From: Nematostella vectensis
Lineage: Eukaryota; Cnidaria; Anthozoa; Actiniaria; Edwardsiidae
Length of the DNA stretch: 64,000 nt
Assembly: GCF_932526225.1 (NCBI RefSeq)
Contig: NC_064038.1
Span: forward strand, 13,763,070 to 13,827,069
Reading direction: 5' to 3'
Below are positions 12,601 through 26,000 of the stretch, piece by piece; the first letter of the stretch is position 1; each line of letters begins with the position of its first letter. The notes beneath the pieces were generated by a model. That model was given only the letters and a program-made list of their open reading frames with translations, was not told where the DNA came from and ran no database searches. A program made the translations under genes and the position numbers.

Positions 12601-15600
12601 ATGACGGGCTGCTGTGCCTCTGGAAATATATAAATGTCAAGCTTGTAAATCAGGGGCATCTAAAGTAATGTGAACTCTTTTTAACGTACCTATGACTTGT
12701 ATAGCCTTTTTAACGTACCTATGACTTGTAAAGCCTTTTTGACGTACCTATGACTTGTATAGCCTTTTTGACGTACCTATGACTTGTATAGCCTTTTTGA
12801 CGTACCTATGACTTGTATAGCCTTTTGACGTACCTATGACTTGCACAGCCTTTTTGACGTACCTATGACTTGTATAGCCTTTTTGGCGTACCTATGACTC
12901 GTATAGCCTTTTTGACGTACCTATGACTTGTATCGCCTTTTTGACGTACCTATGATTTGTTAGCCTTTCTGACGTACCTATGACTTGTACAGCCTTTTTG
13001 ACGTACCTATGACTTGTACAGCCTTTTTGCCGTTTCTATGACTTGTATAGCCTTTTGGACGTACCTATGACTCGTATAGCCTTTTTGACGTACCAATGTC
13101 TTGTATAGCCTTTTTGGCGTACCTATGACTCGTATAGCCTTTTTGACGTACCTATGACTTGTATCGCCTTTTTGACGTACCTATGATTTGTTAGCCTTTC
13201 TGACGTACCTATGACTTGTACAGCCTTTTTGACGTACCTATGACTTGTACAGCCTTTTTTTTTGCCGTTTCTATGACTTGTATAGCCTTTTGGACGTACC
13301 TATGACTTGTATAGCCTTTTTGCCGTTTCTATGACTTGTTAAACTTTTTGACGTACCTATGTCTTGTATCGCCTTTTTGACGTACCTATGATTTTGTTAA
13401 CCTTTTTGACGTACCTATGACTTGTATAGCCTTTTTGACGTACCTATGGCTTGTATAGCCTTTTTGCCGTTTCTATGACTTGTATAGCCTTTTTGACGTA
13501 TCTATGACTCGTATAGCCTTTTTGCCGTTTCTATGACTTGTTAACCTTTTTGACGTACCTATGTCTTGTATAGCCTTTTTGCCGTACCTATGGCTTGTAT
13601 AGCCTTTTTGACGTTTCTATGACTTGTATCGCCTTTTTGACGTACCTATGACTTGTGTAGCCTTTTTGACGTACCTATGACTTGTATAGCCTTTTTGACG
13701 TATCTATGACTTGTAAGCCTTTTTGACGTACCTATGTCTTGTATAGCCTTTTTGACGTATCTATGACTTGTATAGCCTTTTTGGCGTACCTATGACTTGT
13801 AAGCCTTTCTGACGTACCTATGGCTTGTATAGCCTTTTTGACGTACCTATGGCTTGTATAGCCTTTTTGAAGTGCCTATGACTTGTAAGCCTTTTTGACT
13901 TACCTATGACTTGTATCGCCTTTTTGGCGTACCTATGACTTGTATAGCCTTTTTGGCGTACCTATGACTCGTATAGCCTTTTTGACGTACCTATGACTTG
14001 TATCGCCTTTTTGACGTACCTATGATTTGTAAGCCTTTCTGACGTACCTATGGCTTGTATAGCCTTTTTGACGTACCTATGGCTTGTATAGCCTTTTTGA
14101 AGTGCCTATGACTTGTAAGCCTTTTTAACGTACCTATGACTTGTATAGCCTTTTTGACGTACCTATGACTTGTATAGCCTTTTTGACGTACCTATGATTT
14201 GTATAGCCTTTTTGACGTACCTATGACTTGTACAGCCTTTTTGACGCACCCATGACTTGTACAGCCTTTTTGACGTATCTATGACTTGGATCGCCTTTTT
14301 GACGTACCTATGGCTTGTATAACCTTTTTAACGTACCTATGACTTGTTAGCCTTTTTGACGTACCTATGACTTGTATAGCCTTTTTGACGTACCTATGAC
14401 TTGTATAGCCTTTTTGACGTACCTATGACTTGTAAGCCTTTTTGACGTACCTATGTCTTGTATAGCCTTTTTGACGCGCCTATTACTTGTACGGCCTTTT
14501 TGAGCTACCTATGACTTGTACAGCCTTTTTGACGCACCTATGACTTGCATAGCCTTTTTGACGTACCTATGACTTGTATAGCCTTTTTGACGTACCTATG
14601 ACTTGTATAGCCTTTTTGACGTACGTATGACTTGTATAGCCTTTTTGACGTACCTATGTCTTGTATAGCCTTTTTGAAGAACCTATGACTTGTATAGCCT
14701 TTTTGACGTACGTATGACTTGTACAGCCTTTTTGACGTACCTATGACTTGTATAGCCTTTTTGACGTACCTATGACTTGTATAGCCTTTTGACGTACCTA
14801 TGACTTGTACAGCCTTTTTGACGTACCTATGACTTGTATAGCCTTTTTGGCGTACCTATGACTCGTATAGCCTTTTTGACGTACCTATGACTTGTATAGC
14901 CTTTTTGCCGTTTCTATGACTTGTTAAACTTTTTGACGTACCTATGTCTTGTATCGCCTTTTTGACGTACCTATGATTTTGTTAACCTTTTTGACGTACC
15001 TATGACTTGTATAGCCTTTTTGACGTACCTATGGCTTGTATAGCCTTTTTGCCGTTTCTATGACTTGTATAGCCTTTTTGACGTATCTATGACTCGTATA
15101 GCCTTTTTGACGTACCTATGACTTGTGTAGCCTTTTTGACGTACCTATGACTTGTATAGCCTTTTTGACGTATCTATGACTTGTAAGCCTTTTTGACGTA
15201 CCTATGTCTTGTATAGCCTTTTTGACGTATCTATGACTTGTATAGCCTTTTTGGCGTACCTATGACTTGTAAGCCTTTCTGACGTACCTATGGCTTGTAT
15301 AGCCTTTTTGACGTACCTATGGCTTGTATAGCCTTTTTGAAGTGCCTATGACTTGTAAGCCTTTTTGACTTACCTATGACTTGTATCGCCTTTTTGGCGT
15401 ACCTATGACTTGTATAGCCTTTTTGGCGTACCTATGACTCGTATAGCCTTTTTGACGTACCTATGACTTGTATCGCCTTTTTGACGTACCTATGATTTGT
15501 AAGCCTTTCTGACGTACCTATGGCTTGTATAGCCTTTTTGACGTACCTATGGCTTGTATAGCCTTTTTGAAGTGCCTATGACTTGTAAGCCTTTTTAACG

Positions 15601-18600
15601 TACCTATGACTTGTATAGCCTTTTTGACGTACCTATGACTTGTATAGCCTTTTTGACGTACCTATGATTTGTATAGCCTTTTTGACGTACCTATGACTTG
15701 TACAGCCTTTTTGACGCACCCATGACTTGTACAGCCTTTTTGACGTATCTATGACTTGGATCGCCTTTTTGACGTACCTATGGCTTGTATAACCTTTTTA
15801 ACGTACCTATGACTTGTTAGCCTTTTTGACGTACCTATGACTTGTATAGCCTTTTTGACGTACCTATGACTTGTATAGCCTTTTTGACGTACCTATGACT
15901 TGTAAGCCTTTTTGACGTACCTATGTCTTGTATAGCCTTTTTGACGCGCCTATTACTTGTACGGCCTTTTTGAGCTACCTATGACTTGTACAGCCTTTTT
16001 GACGCACCTATGACTTGCATAGCCTTTTTGACGTACCTATGACTTGTATAGCCTTTTTGACGTACCTATGACTTGTATAGCCTTTTTGACGTACGTATGA
16101 CTTGTATAGCCTTTTTGACGTACCTATGTCTTGTATAGCCTTTTTGAAGAACCTATGACTTGTATAGCCTTTTTGACGTACGTATGACTTGTACAGCCTT
16201 TTTGACGTACCTATGACTTGTATAGCCTTTTTGACGTACCTATGACTTGTATAGCCTTTTGACGTACCTATGACTTGTACAGCCTTTTTGACGTACCTAT
16301 GACTCGTATAGCCTTTTTGACGTACCTATGACTTGTATCGCCTTTTTGACGTATCTATGATTTGTTAGCCTTTCTGACGTACCTATGGCTTGTATAGCCT
16401 TTTTGACGTACCTATGGCTTGTATAGCCTTTTTGAAGTGCCTATGACTTGTAAGCCTTTTTAACGTACCTATGACTTGTATAGCCTTTTTGACGTACCTA
16501 TGACTTGTATAGCCTTTTTGACGTACCTATGATTTGTATAGCCTTTTTGACGTACCTATGACTTGTATAGCCTTTTTGACGTACCTATGACTTGTACAGC
16601 CTTTTTGGCGTACCTATGACTTGTAAGCCTTTCTGACGTACCTATGGCTTGTATAGCCTTTTTGACGTACCTATGGCTTGTATAGCCTTTTTGAAGTGCC
16701 TATGACTTGTAAGCCTTTTTGACTTACCTATGACTTGTATCGCCTTTTTGGCGTACCTATGACTTGTATAGCCTTTTTGGCGTACCTATGACTCGTATAG
16801 CCTTTTTGACGTACCTATGACTTGTATCGCCTTTTTGACGTACCTATGATTTGTAAGCCTTTCTGACGTACCTATGGCTTGTATAGCCTTTTTGACGTAC
16901 CTATGGCTTGTATAGCCTTTTTGAAGTGCCTATGACTTGTAAGCCTTTTTAACGTACCTATGACTTGTATAGCCTTTTTGACGTACCTATGACTTGTATA
17001 GCCTTTTTGACGTACCTATGATTTGTATAGCCTTTTTGACGTACCTATGACTTGTACAGCCTTTTTGACGCACCCATGACTTGTACAGCCTTTTTGACGT
17101 ATCTATGACTTGGATCGCCTTTTTGACGTACCTATGGCTTGTATAACCTTTTTAACGTACCTATGACTTGTTAGCCTTTTTGACGTACCTATGACTTGTA
17201 TAGCCTTTTTGACGTACCTATGACTTGTATAGCCTTTTTGACGTACCTATGACTTGTAAGCCTTTTTGACGTACCTATGTCTTGTATAGCCTTTTTGACG
17301 CGCCTATTACTTGTACGGCCTTTTTGAGCTACCTATGACTTGTACAGCCTTTTTGACGCACCTATGACTTGCATAGCCTTTTTGACGTACCTATGACTTG
17401 TATAGCCTTTTTGACGTACCTATGACTTGTATAGCCTTTTTGACGTACGTATGACTTGTATAGCCTTTTTGACGTACCTATGTCTTGTATAGCCTTTTTG
17501 AAGAACCTATGACTTGTATAGCCTTTTTGACGTACGTATGACTTGTACAGCCTTTTTGACGTACCTATGACTTGTATAGCCTTTTTGACGTACCTATGAC
17601 TTGTATAGCCTTTTGACGTACCTATGACTTGTACAGCCTTTTTGACGTACCTATGACTCGTATAGCCTTTTTGACGTACCTATGACTTGTATCGCCTTTT
17701 TGACGTATCTATGATTTGTTAGCCTTTCTGACGTACCTATGGCTTGTATAGCCTTTTTGACGTACCTATGGCTTGTATAGCCTTTTTGAAGTGCCTATGA
17801 CTTGTAAGCCTTTTTAACGTACCTATGACTTGTATAGCCTTTTTGACGTACCTATGACTTGTATAGCCTTTTTCACGTACCTATGATTTGTATAGCCTTT
17901 TTGACGTACCTATGACTTGTATAGCCTTTTTGACGTACCTATGACTTGTACAGCCTTTTTGACGCACCTATGACTTGTACAGCCTTTTTGACGTATCTAT
18001 GACTTGGATCGCCTTTTTGACGTACCTATGGCCTGTATAACCTTTTTAACGTACCCATGACTTGTTAGCCTTTTTGACGTACCTATGACTTGTATAGCCT
18101 TTTTGATGTACCTATGACTTGTAAGCCTTTTTGACGTACCTATGACTTGTATAGCCTTTTTGACGTACCTATGACTTGTATAGCCTTTTTGACGTACCTA
18201 TGACTTGTATAGCCTTTTTGACGCACCTATTACTTGTACGGCCCTTTTGACGCACCTATTACTTGTACGGCCTTTTTGAGCTACCTATGACTTGTACAGC
18301 CTTTTTGACGTACCTATGACTTGTATACTGGTTGCCACACGGTCGGCTCCGCCCACATTGCTAGCGACGCACTCGTAGGAGCCCGACACATCTTTCGTCA
18401 CTTGTGCAATTATCAGGATGTCCCGACCCGAATTATCTTTGCCAAGCAAGAACTGACCCTTCCCTTGACCTGAGGCGATCCGCAAACCGTCATGTCTCCA
18501 GAAGATGAAAGGACTCGGGGTACCCCTGACAGGACAAACTATGGTCACATCCGTTCCTGACAGAACTTCGAGTGAGTTTCCTATCACTACAGTAACCGGC

Positions 18601-21600
18601 TTGCGATTGGATGACGTCACCAAGGAGGCGTTACCTCGAATGATCTCAGCGCTTGCTTCACCTGACGAAAAATGAGGCAGCTTTAGGTCACACCAATGTT
18701 AATCAGCCAGAATTTCATCCATTGAGATGAACTCACCGGTAAACTGGTGGGGGGATGGGGGTAGATAATCCAACTGATAATAATGATTAAGATACAGGGG
18801 GTAGATAAACTAACTGATAATAATGATAGGGGTACAAGGGGGTAGATAAACTAACTGATAATAATGATTAAGGTACAGGGGGGTAGATAAACTAACTGAT
18901 AATAATGATTAAGATACAGGGGGTAGATAAACTAACTGATAATAATGATAGGGGTACAAGGGGGTAGATAAACTAACTGATAATAATGATAAAGGTACAA
19001 GGGGGTAGATAAACTAACTGATAATAATGATTAAGGTACAGGGGGTAGATAAACTAACTGATAATAATGATAGGGGTACAAGGGGGTAGATAAACTGATA
19101 ATAATGATAGGGGTACAAGGGGGTAGATAAACTAACTGATAATAATGATAAAGGTACAAGGGGGTAGATAAACTAACTGATAATAATGATTAAGGTACAG
19201 GGGGTAGATAAACTAACTGATAATAATGATTAAGGTACAGGTGGTAGATAATCTACCTGGTGATAATGATTAAGGTACAGGGTTAGATAAACTAACTGAT
19301 GATAATAATTAAGGTGCAGGGGGTAGATGATCTAACTGTTAATAATGATTAAGGTACAGGGGGTAGATTAACTAACTGATAATAATGATAAAGGAAGGGG
19401 GAGGGAGGGGGTAGATAATCTAACTGATAATAATGATATGAGGTATGGGGGAGGGAGGGGGTAGATAATCTAACTGATAATAATGATATCAGGTATGGGG
19501 GAGGGTAGCTAGACAATTTCACAGAATAGTGAAGAGATAGGGAGGGGAGGGGACGAACAGGTAGCCAGACTTACTGATAATACTGATGAATGACGACTTC
19601 TCATCCTCTCCGATGGGGTTTACTGCTGAGCAAATGTACTGCCCCGTATCTGATGTCAGAATGTTATTGATTAACAAATCGTTTGTGTTTGGATCGACAA
19701 ACAATCGGGCGTTCGACCTGACATCTTGATTATTGCGAGTCCATGTTACGACGGGTTTTGGAAATCCGACAATAGGGCAATGTATTCGTACGTTCATTTT
19801 CTCGACCACTCGCAGATCCTGACCGATGGTGATCCGAGCCTCCTCACCATCCCCGTCTTCTATCACTCTGCCGGTTAGGGCGTTTATTTTAGGTTTACGT
19901 CCATCTGTAACAAAACAAGGTCAAGGTGTTAGGAGTTTTAGAATGATTATGGCTGTCTGATATAAGTGTGAATGCAAAATGATATGTATATATATCAGTT
20001 ACTGTTTCTGGCGATTTATCCTTGGTTCTCACTAGAACAGGACGTAATCCACAAGCGGAAAACCGGCCGGGTATGAACCGGCCGGCCGAACGGAGATAAG
20101 CAAGCGTAAAGCCTTATTGTCTGCTACATGAATCTTGAGAGAGTAATCTTTGCTGGCAATATGTTCTGATGCCTCTAGAACGGTTACAGAAAGGTATAAG
20201 GCAGAAGATTTTGAAAGAACGTAAACAACTTATTCATCTCTCACAGCCGATTTTTTTTTTTTGAAAAGCCACTTACCGACAGCGCCAGAATCGCTGGATA
20301 GCTATGCAGGCGTTGTTTGAGGTGTTGGTTGATGCAGGCGTGTGTTGGCAAACGTTTGATTGAGCTCAAACTTTTGGCAAACACCACCAGCAATTCATTC
20401 CTTCGTCCAGGGTTCAACTGAGCATAGCACAGATTTAATGGGGCTGTTTTCTTACTAAACAATAATGGGCAGATTTGCATCGTTTTCATAGCGAAAACAA
20501 AAAAGCCGTGTCCTCGACATGTCATTTTAAAAGAAGGGGGATGACTTAATCAAAGCCTTAAGATAAAGAAAACGTCATAAATATTTGTCGAGAAACGCAT
20601 TAGAATGCAATTTCACGTGTCGCCCCATGACAGGTTCTCCAATAGGGTTCTGGATTCCGGATCCTAGTGTGTGGATTCCGGATTCCATGTGGGTTTTTTC
20701 TCGTGGATTCCGGATTCCAGCAGCATGGATTCCGGATTCCATATCTCATTTTTTCATGGATTCCGGATTCCATATCTCATTTTTTCATGGATTCCGGATT
20801 CCATATCTCATTTTTTCATGGATTCCGGATCCCATATCTCATTTTTTCATGGATTCCGGATTACCTGTCATGGGGCGACACGTGCCCTTTTGTCCAATCA
20901 CGCAGCATGGGCCGTTTGTACACCGGCCAATCTTCGACCAGCATTCCGCCAGCAATGCTTGTACAGCAAAAAATGACAATTGCTTGCGCTTTTGGCACCC
21001 GGCTTGAAAAGGCCCATTACCAACTTCTTTGTTATCAATGATAAACGGTTTGAAATACAGCGGGTTATCCGCAAGGAAACTTCAGAATAACAATCTACGA
21101 TTAAAATCTGATATGTTATTGTCGATATTTGATTAAAAATAATATTGGTTACTGCTTGAATTGGCCGATGGAGATGGATGCTTTGTGTGACTCGCCATTA
21201 AAAGGGAGCATAAAATAGCAGCGTGATTGGCTTCTTTAACTACAGAAGTAACAAACAGACAAAAAGGTCTAAACGCACCAATAACATTCAATTTGGAGGT
21301 GGCCGTGTCCTGTCCGGCAGCATTCCTGGCAACACATCTGATGTTCCCCTGGTCTTGTTTAACTAGGTTTCGTATTGTCAGGGTCCCTTCCTGGACAACA
21401 AATCGGCCACCAGGCCTCACATTCGTATTGTTCATTTCCCACGTGACGTCCGGGGCAGGCAGTCCTCTTGTCGGACAGATAATAGTGAGTGTTATTCCGG
21501 ACAGGACAGTGGTCTGGATACCGATGGTCACTGTCATTTCGATGTCGCTCTCGTGAGAGGACTTGAAGCCGCTCTGACTGATGATTGTTGGTTTCTGTGG

Positions 21601-22949
21601 ATCTACATAAAAGATACAAAACATCTAACATTTTATTTCTTTTTCTTTCTCTTACCCATGCTCCTTTGTCCCTCTCCATAAACAAAAATAATTGCTCAAA
21701 GAGGTTGTTGTCAATCCCGTTTGCAATTTTTTCAGCCATTTAGAAGATATTCAGGTTTTACAAGATTCCTGCCATCTTCCCTTCCCTGTGGCCGCAAGAA
21801 TCTGTCCCTCCCCTCCCCTGTAGTTATTCTACAGCTTGTCTGTAGTTGTTCTATTCATAAGGGCGAACACCCCCGCCTCCTTTCCCCAAAAGCGACACCT
21901 ACCAGCGACTTGAATATTGGTGACCTTTTGATCTTTTCCCGCGTTGTTCCTCGCTATGCACGTATACGAGCCCGCGTCATCTTTGGTCAGACCGCTGAGC
22001 AGCAAAGTCGAATTATCATTTTGTAGCTTTGCTCTGCTCGTCTTGGGGTCGAAGGCCAGGCCCCGGATACGCCACGACAGACCCGGCTCGGGCCTAGTCT
22101 TCACAGGACATCTGACGACCACGTCCGTACCTGCCATCACTGTCAGATTCGTTCCTATGGTGATATCCATGGAGGGAGTGGTCTTATCAACACTGATGAC
22201 TTTCCGTTCTGCAGCGATTATCGGCGGTGCGAGATCTGGGGATAGTCAAGAGAATGTAGTTCAAGCATTTCTATCGCAGTTAAAAACTGCAAAAAAGGTG
22301 CAATACACGATTAACATTTAACAATAACAAGACTGGTATTTCACCATTCCTGACAGCACTTGAGTTTCTTATCACTACAGTAACCGGCTTTCGATTGGAT
22401 GACGTCACCAAAGAGGCGATGCCTCGAGTGATCTCAGCACTTGCAGGACCAGTTATTTTTTCTCACCTAACACGTTCACCACAGAGCTTTCCTTGGTCCT
22501 GGCGCGGCGATTATAGGCGTGGCATGTATATTCAAGAGCATAGATCTTGTCAATATTTTCAATCCGGAGGTTATTGCCTATCGTGACGGCTTTCCCCACC
22601 GCTATGGGCCGGCCCTGACTGTACCAGTACACCGTGGGCGTTGGCTTGCCCATGACGGGACACTTGATGGTGAGGGTCGTGCCCTTGTACAGTGTGACGG
22701 TGGTACCGACGGTAATGGTGACGTCAGCATCACGTGGGCCAAATGACGCCTTGCCCTTGGCAGAAAGGATGGTGGGGGTGTTCAAAGCTGAAGCGAAAAG
22801 CAATGGGCGACTTGTACTAAGAAATCACGTGACTATTTGGGTGGGAATTTTAGCGCGCTCCTGCTTTTGCAGCAAAATAATAACAAAAATAATAACAAAA
22901 AGGGAACTTTAGCGCTTACAAATCGGCCAGAAAGTTTCTTCTGAGAAGG

Positions 22950-23034
<85 letters not shown>

Positions 23035-26000
23035 GGACGGACGGACGGACGGACGGACGGACGGACGGACGGACAAAAACGGACAGACATTAATGGTTGT
23101 TTAATGGAAGTGCGCAGATACTAACCTAAGATTTTTAGTGTAAATGCCGCCGTCGAAGAAGCACCGGCTAATCTTGTCGCCTTACATTGGTACGTCCCCT
23201 CATTAAACCGACCGACCGACCGAATGTGCAAGTTTCCTTCGTCATCAATACCAACGTCATCCTCGTAACGTTGGAACCTCTTAATCTCGTAGAAGCCACC
23301 TTCGGTAAACCATTGTATCATCGCCTTGTCTTCGTCAGGTGTTCGGCATTTCACCGTTATCTCCGAACCCTTTACGGACCACACCGACGATCCTACCAAG
23401 ACGGATATTCTAGAAGTCTTCTTGAGGAGATATTCTTTCTTTTTGCTTAGGATTATGGTAGGGCGATCTATATAAAAATATCGAAAAAAATATTATCAAT
23501 TCATATTACCTCATTATTCTATATTAATACCATCGTAGGATGAAAAAGTATAGATTGAGGCAAACCTTTAATTGAGCCGTCACCTGAAGGGCCAGCGGCA
23601 GATGCGTCTGAAGCTATACAAAAACAACAAACACAACAGAACATTGACCAATGACAGCAAGCTGATCAGGGAGATGACAGAGAAGGTGTTAATAACCGTC
23701 AATGGCTTAAAAGCATTGAATAACGTAAATGTAGCAGAGTGAAAAAGTATATGCCATAGTGCGAGAAAATAAATGTGAAAACGCAAACGCTGTTAGTAAG
23801 GAAACTCGGTAGTAGTGCGAAAAAGTAAATGCGGTAGTGCGAATACAATGCAACAATAATACAACGAATACAACAATGAATGCGTTAATGCGAAAGAAAC
23901 TTTATCCATTTGCTAAAAAAAAACTGACGAACATAGATTTAAACATTAATTGGCCAAAATGCGAAGTTGGGGAGAGTTTTCCCCAAATAACCTAATTTGA
24001 CGAATCGCGAGAATCCCTGAGTGTCTGACAGTATGTAGTACGGAAGTCAAACTAAGGGTTTCTCCTACCTGGCAAGTCGGGCTCCTGATCTATCGGTTCA
24101 TCACCCTGGATATCTACACGTGACATAAGAAGACACTCGTTATACACAAGTTATTAAATGGCATTAAATAAGGCAGTCTACACATGACACGACAGGACAT
24201 TACATACATAATACGTTATCACATGGAACGAGATACTAAAATTTACACATGACACAACAAGACGTCATACACATAATCACATTTCGTGAAATCTATACGT
24301 CACATAAGATGACATTTGTTACACATACGCCTTTTTATTACATACATACTAAGAAATACTCACTGAAATTATATTCAGTAAATTTTCGTTCGTTCACTGG
24401 TCTCAGCAAATCAGAGGCGCGAACAGTGTTTTTTCACCGTGAAGAAAAGTTGTTCGCGGTTCTGATTGGACGAACAATATTTTTCAACTGCACTTGAATG
24501 GTTTCAATCCCGACGCGAGGAGCGAGAGAATGAAATTTTACTGTGAAAATTAAATACAAAGCGTTCAAAATGGAAGAAAATAGATCTAACATCACAGTCT
24601 CCTGCGTGACATTAGCGAGACAGATTCATTTCAATGTAAGTTTCTGTCTGTCTCCAACTGAACCGTCGAGCAGCACAAACCTCGGAGCCTCTGCAGCCAA
24701 GTCTAATAAAATGCTTTGTAATAAGCTTATTATAAATTTCTCAGTATGTATATAATAAACAGAATACAGCATGGAAAGTGCTATATAGTTTTTATTCACT
24801 CGTTGTTTTGTATAAAAAAAACTCACTCGTTCGTTTTTTGATACTGCACAACTCGTGAATAAAAACCGTACGCGCGCATTTTCCATGTAGTATTCTTTAT
24901 TTATGACATGGAATACTGCAATCTACTTATATCTACATTCCTTACGCCACATTACACACATATACGTCACATTTCATGGAAAAATTAAAATTTACAAATG
25001 ACACAACAAGATGTTACACATATAATAAGTCATCGAATTTTCATGGTATCCCGAAATCTACAAATCTACATATTTTACAAATGAAATGTGGTGACGTATT
25101 ATGTCTAAAGAATGTCATGCCATGACAAAAATACATTCTTTTCAGATAATACTTCATCACATGGCTTGGAATGCTGTAATCTACACATGAGACGTAAGAT
25201 GCCATGAAATGTACTTGCCATATGATTGGCCTGCTCCACTGAACGCGTAAGGTGTGTCGGTTGGCTGGGAATCTGAGGAAATAATTATCAACATAATGTA
25301 CAAGGCGTAAAGGTAGACTCCTGGGCCGGCTTCATAGAAAGCAAGTTAACGCTAACCCAGAGATAAATAAGGTTGTTATCCAATCAAATGCCTCGATAAC
25401 CATATTTATCCGTGGATAAGCGCTAACCTGCTTTCGAGGAACCGGGCCCTGGGGGCTATCCAGGAAAAGCATTAGGGGAATAGTATTTGCCATTGGCTAT
25501 CCCTCAAAACCTTCCTTAATCACTATTAATCTCACCACAATCTGAATCTTTGCATTTGACCATGATAGCCGGTGGGATTCCAGGACATTTTGATACAGGC
25601 AGGATAATGATGGTCGCATTAGCCAGTGTCTGACGACAGGCGATGGAACGTCTTCTAATTCCCTCGCCACATGACACGGAACACTGCAACGTAGAGGGAA
25701 AATATGAAAATATGGTAATGATATATGCTAGGGAAATATGGTTAGGAAATATGGTTAGGAAATATGATTAGGAAATATGGTAAGGGAATATGGTAAGGAA
25801 ATATGGTAAAGAAATATAGTAATGCCAGGTGAACATTAGCAACATAACAACATACAAGCGTTATGTCACAACCGGAAAAGTGTGGGAAAACTTTGTGGAA
25901 AACAACAGAAATGCTCAATGTTTTTCATTAACATAACATGTTAACATTGCATTATTGCTAGAATTATGTGTATTCATTATAGTGAAATGTCGCTTGTGAG

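Noticed and set aside
12670-18320. CRISPR-like or satellite-DNA interpretation of the direct repeats
   Set aside because: Units are head-to-tail without unique spacers, the genome is eukaryotic, and the unit equals a neighbouring exon-donor junction.
20585-21041. Three plus-strand frames with repeated WIPDS/GFRIP-type motifs
   Set aside because: They arise from the minisatellite core of the 20614 MITE and run out into unrelated intron.
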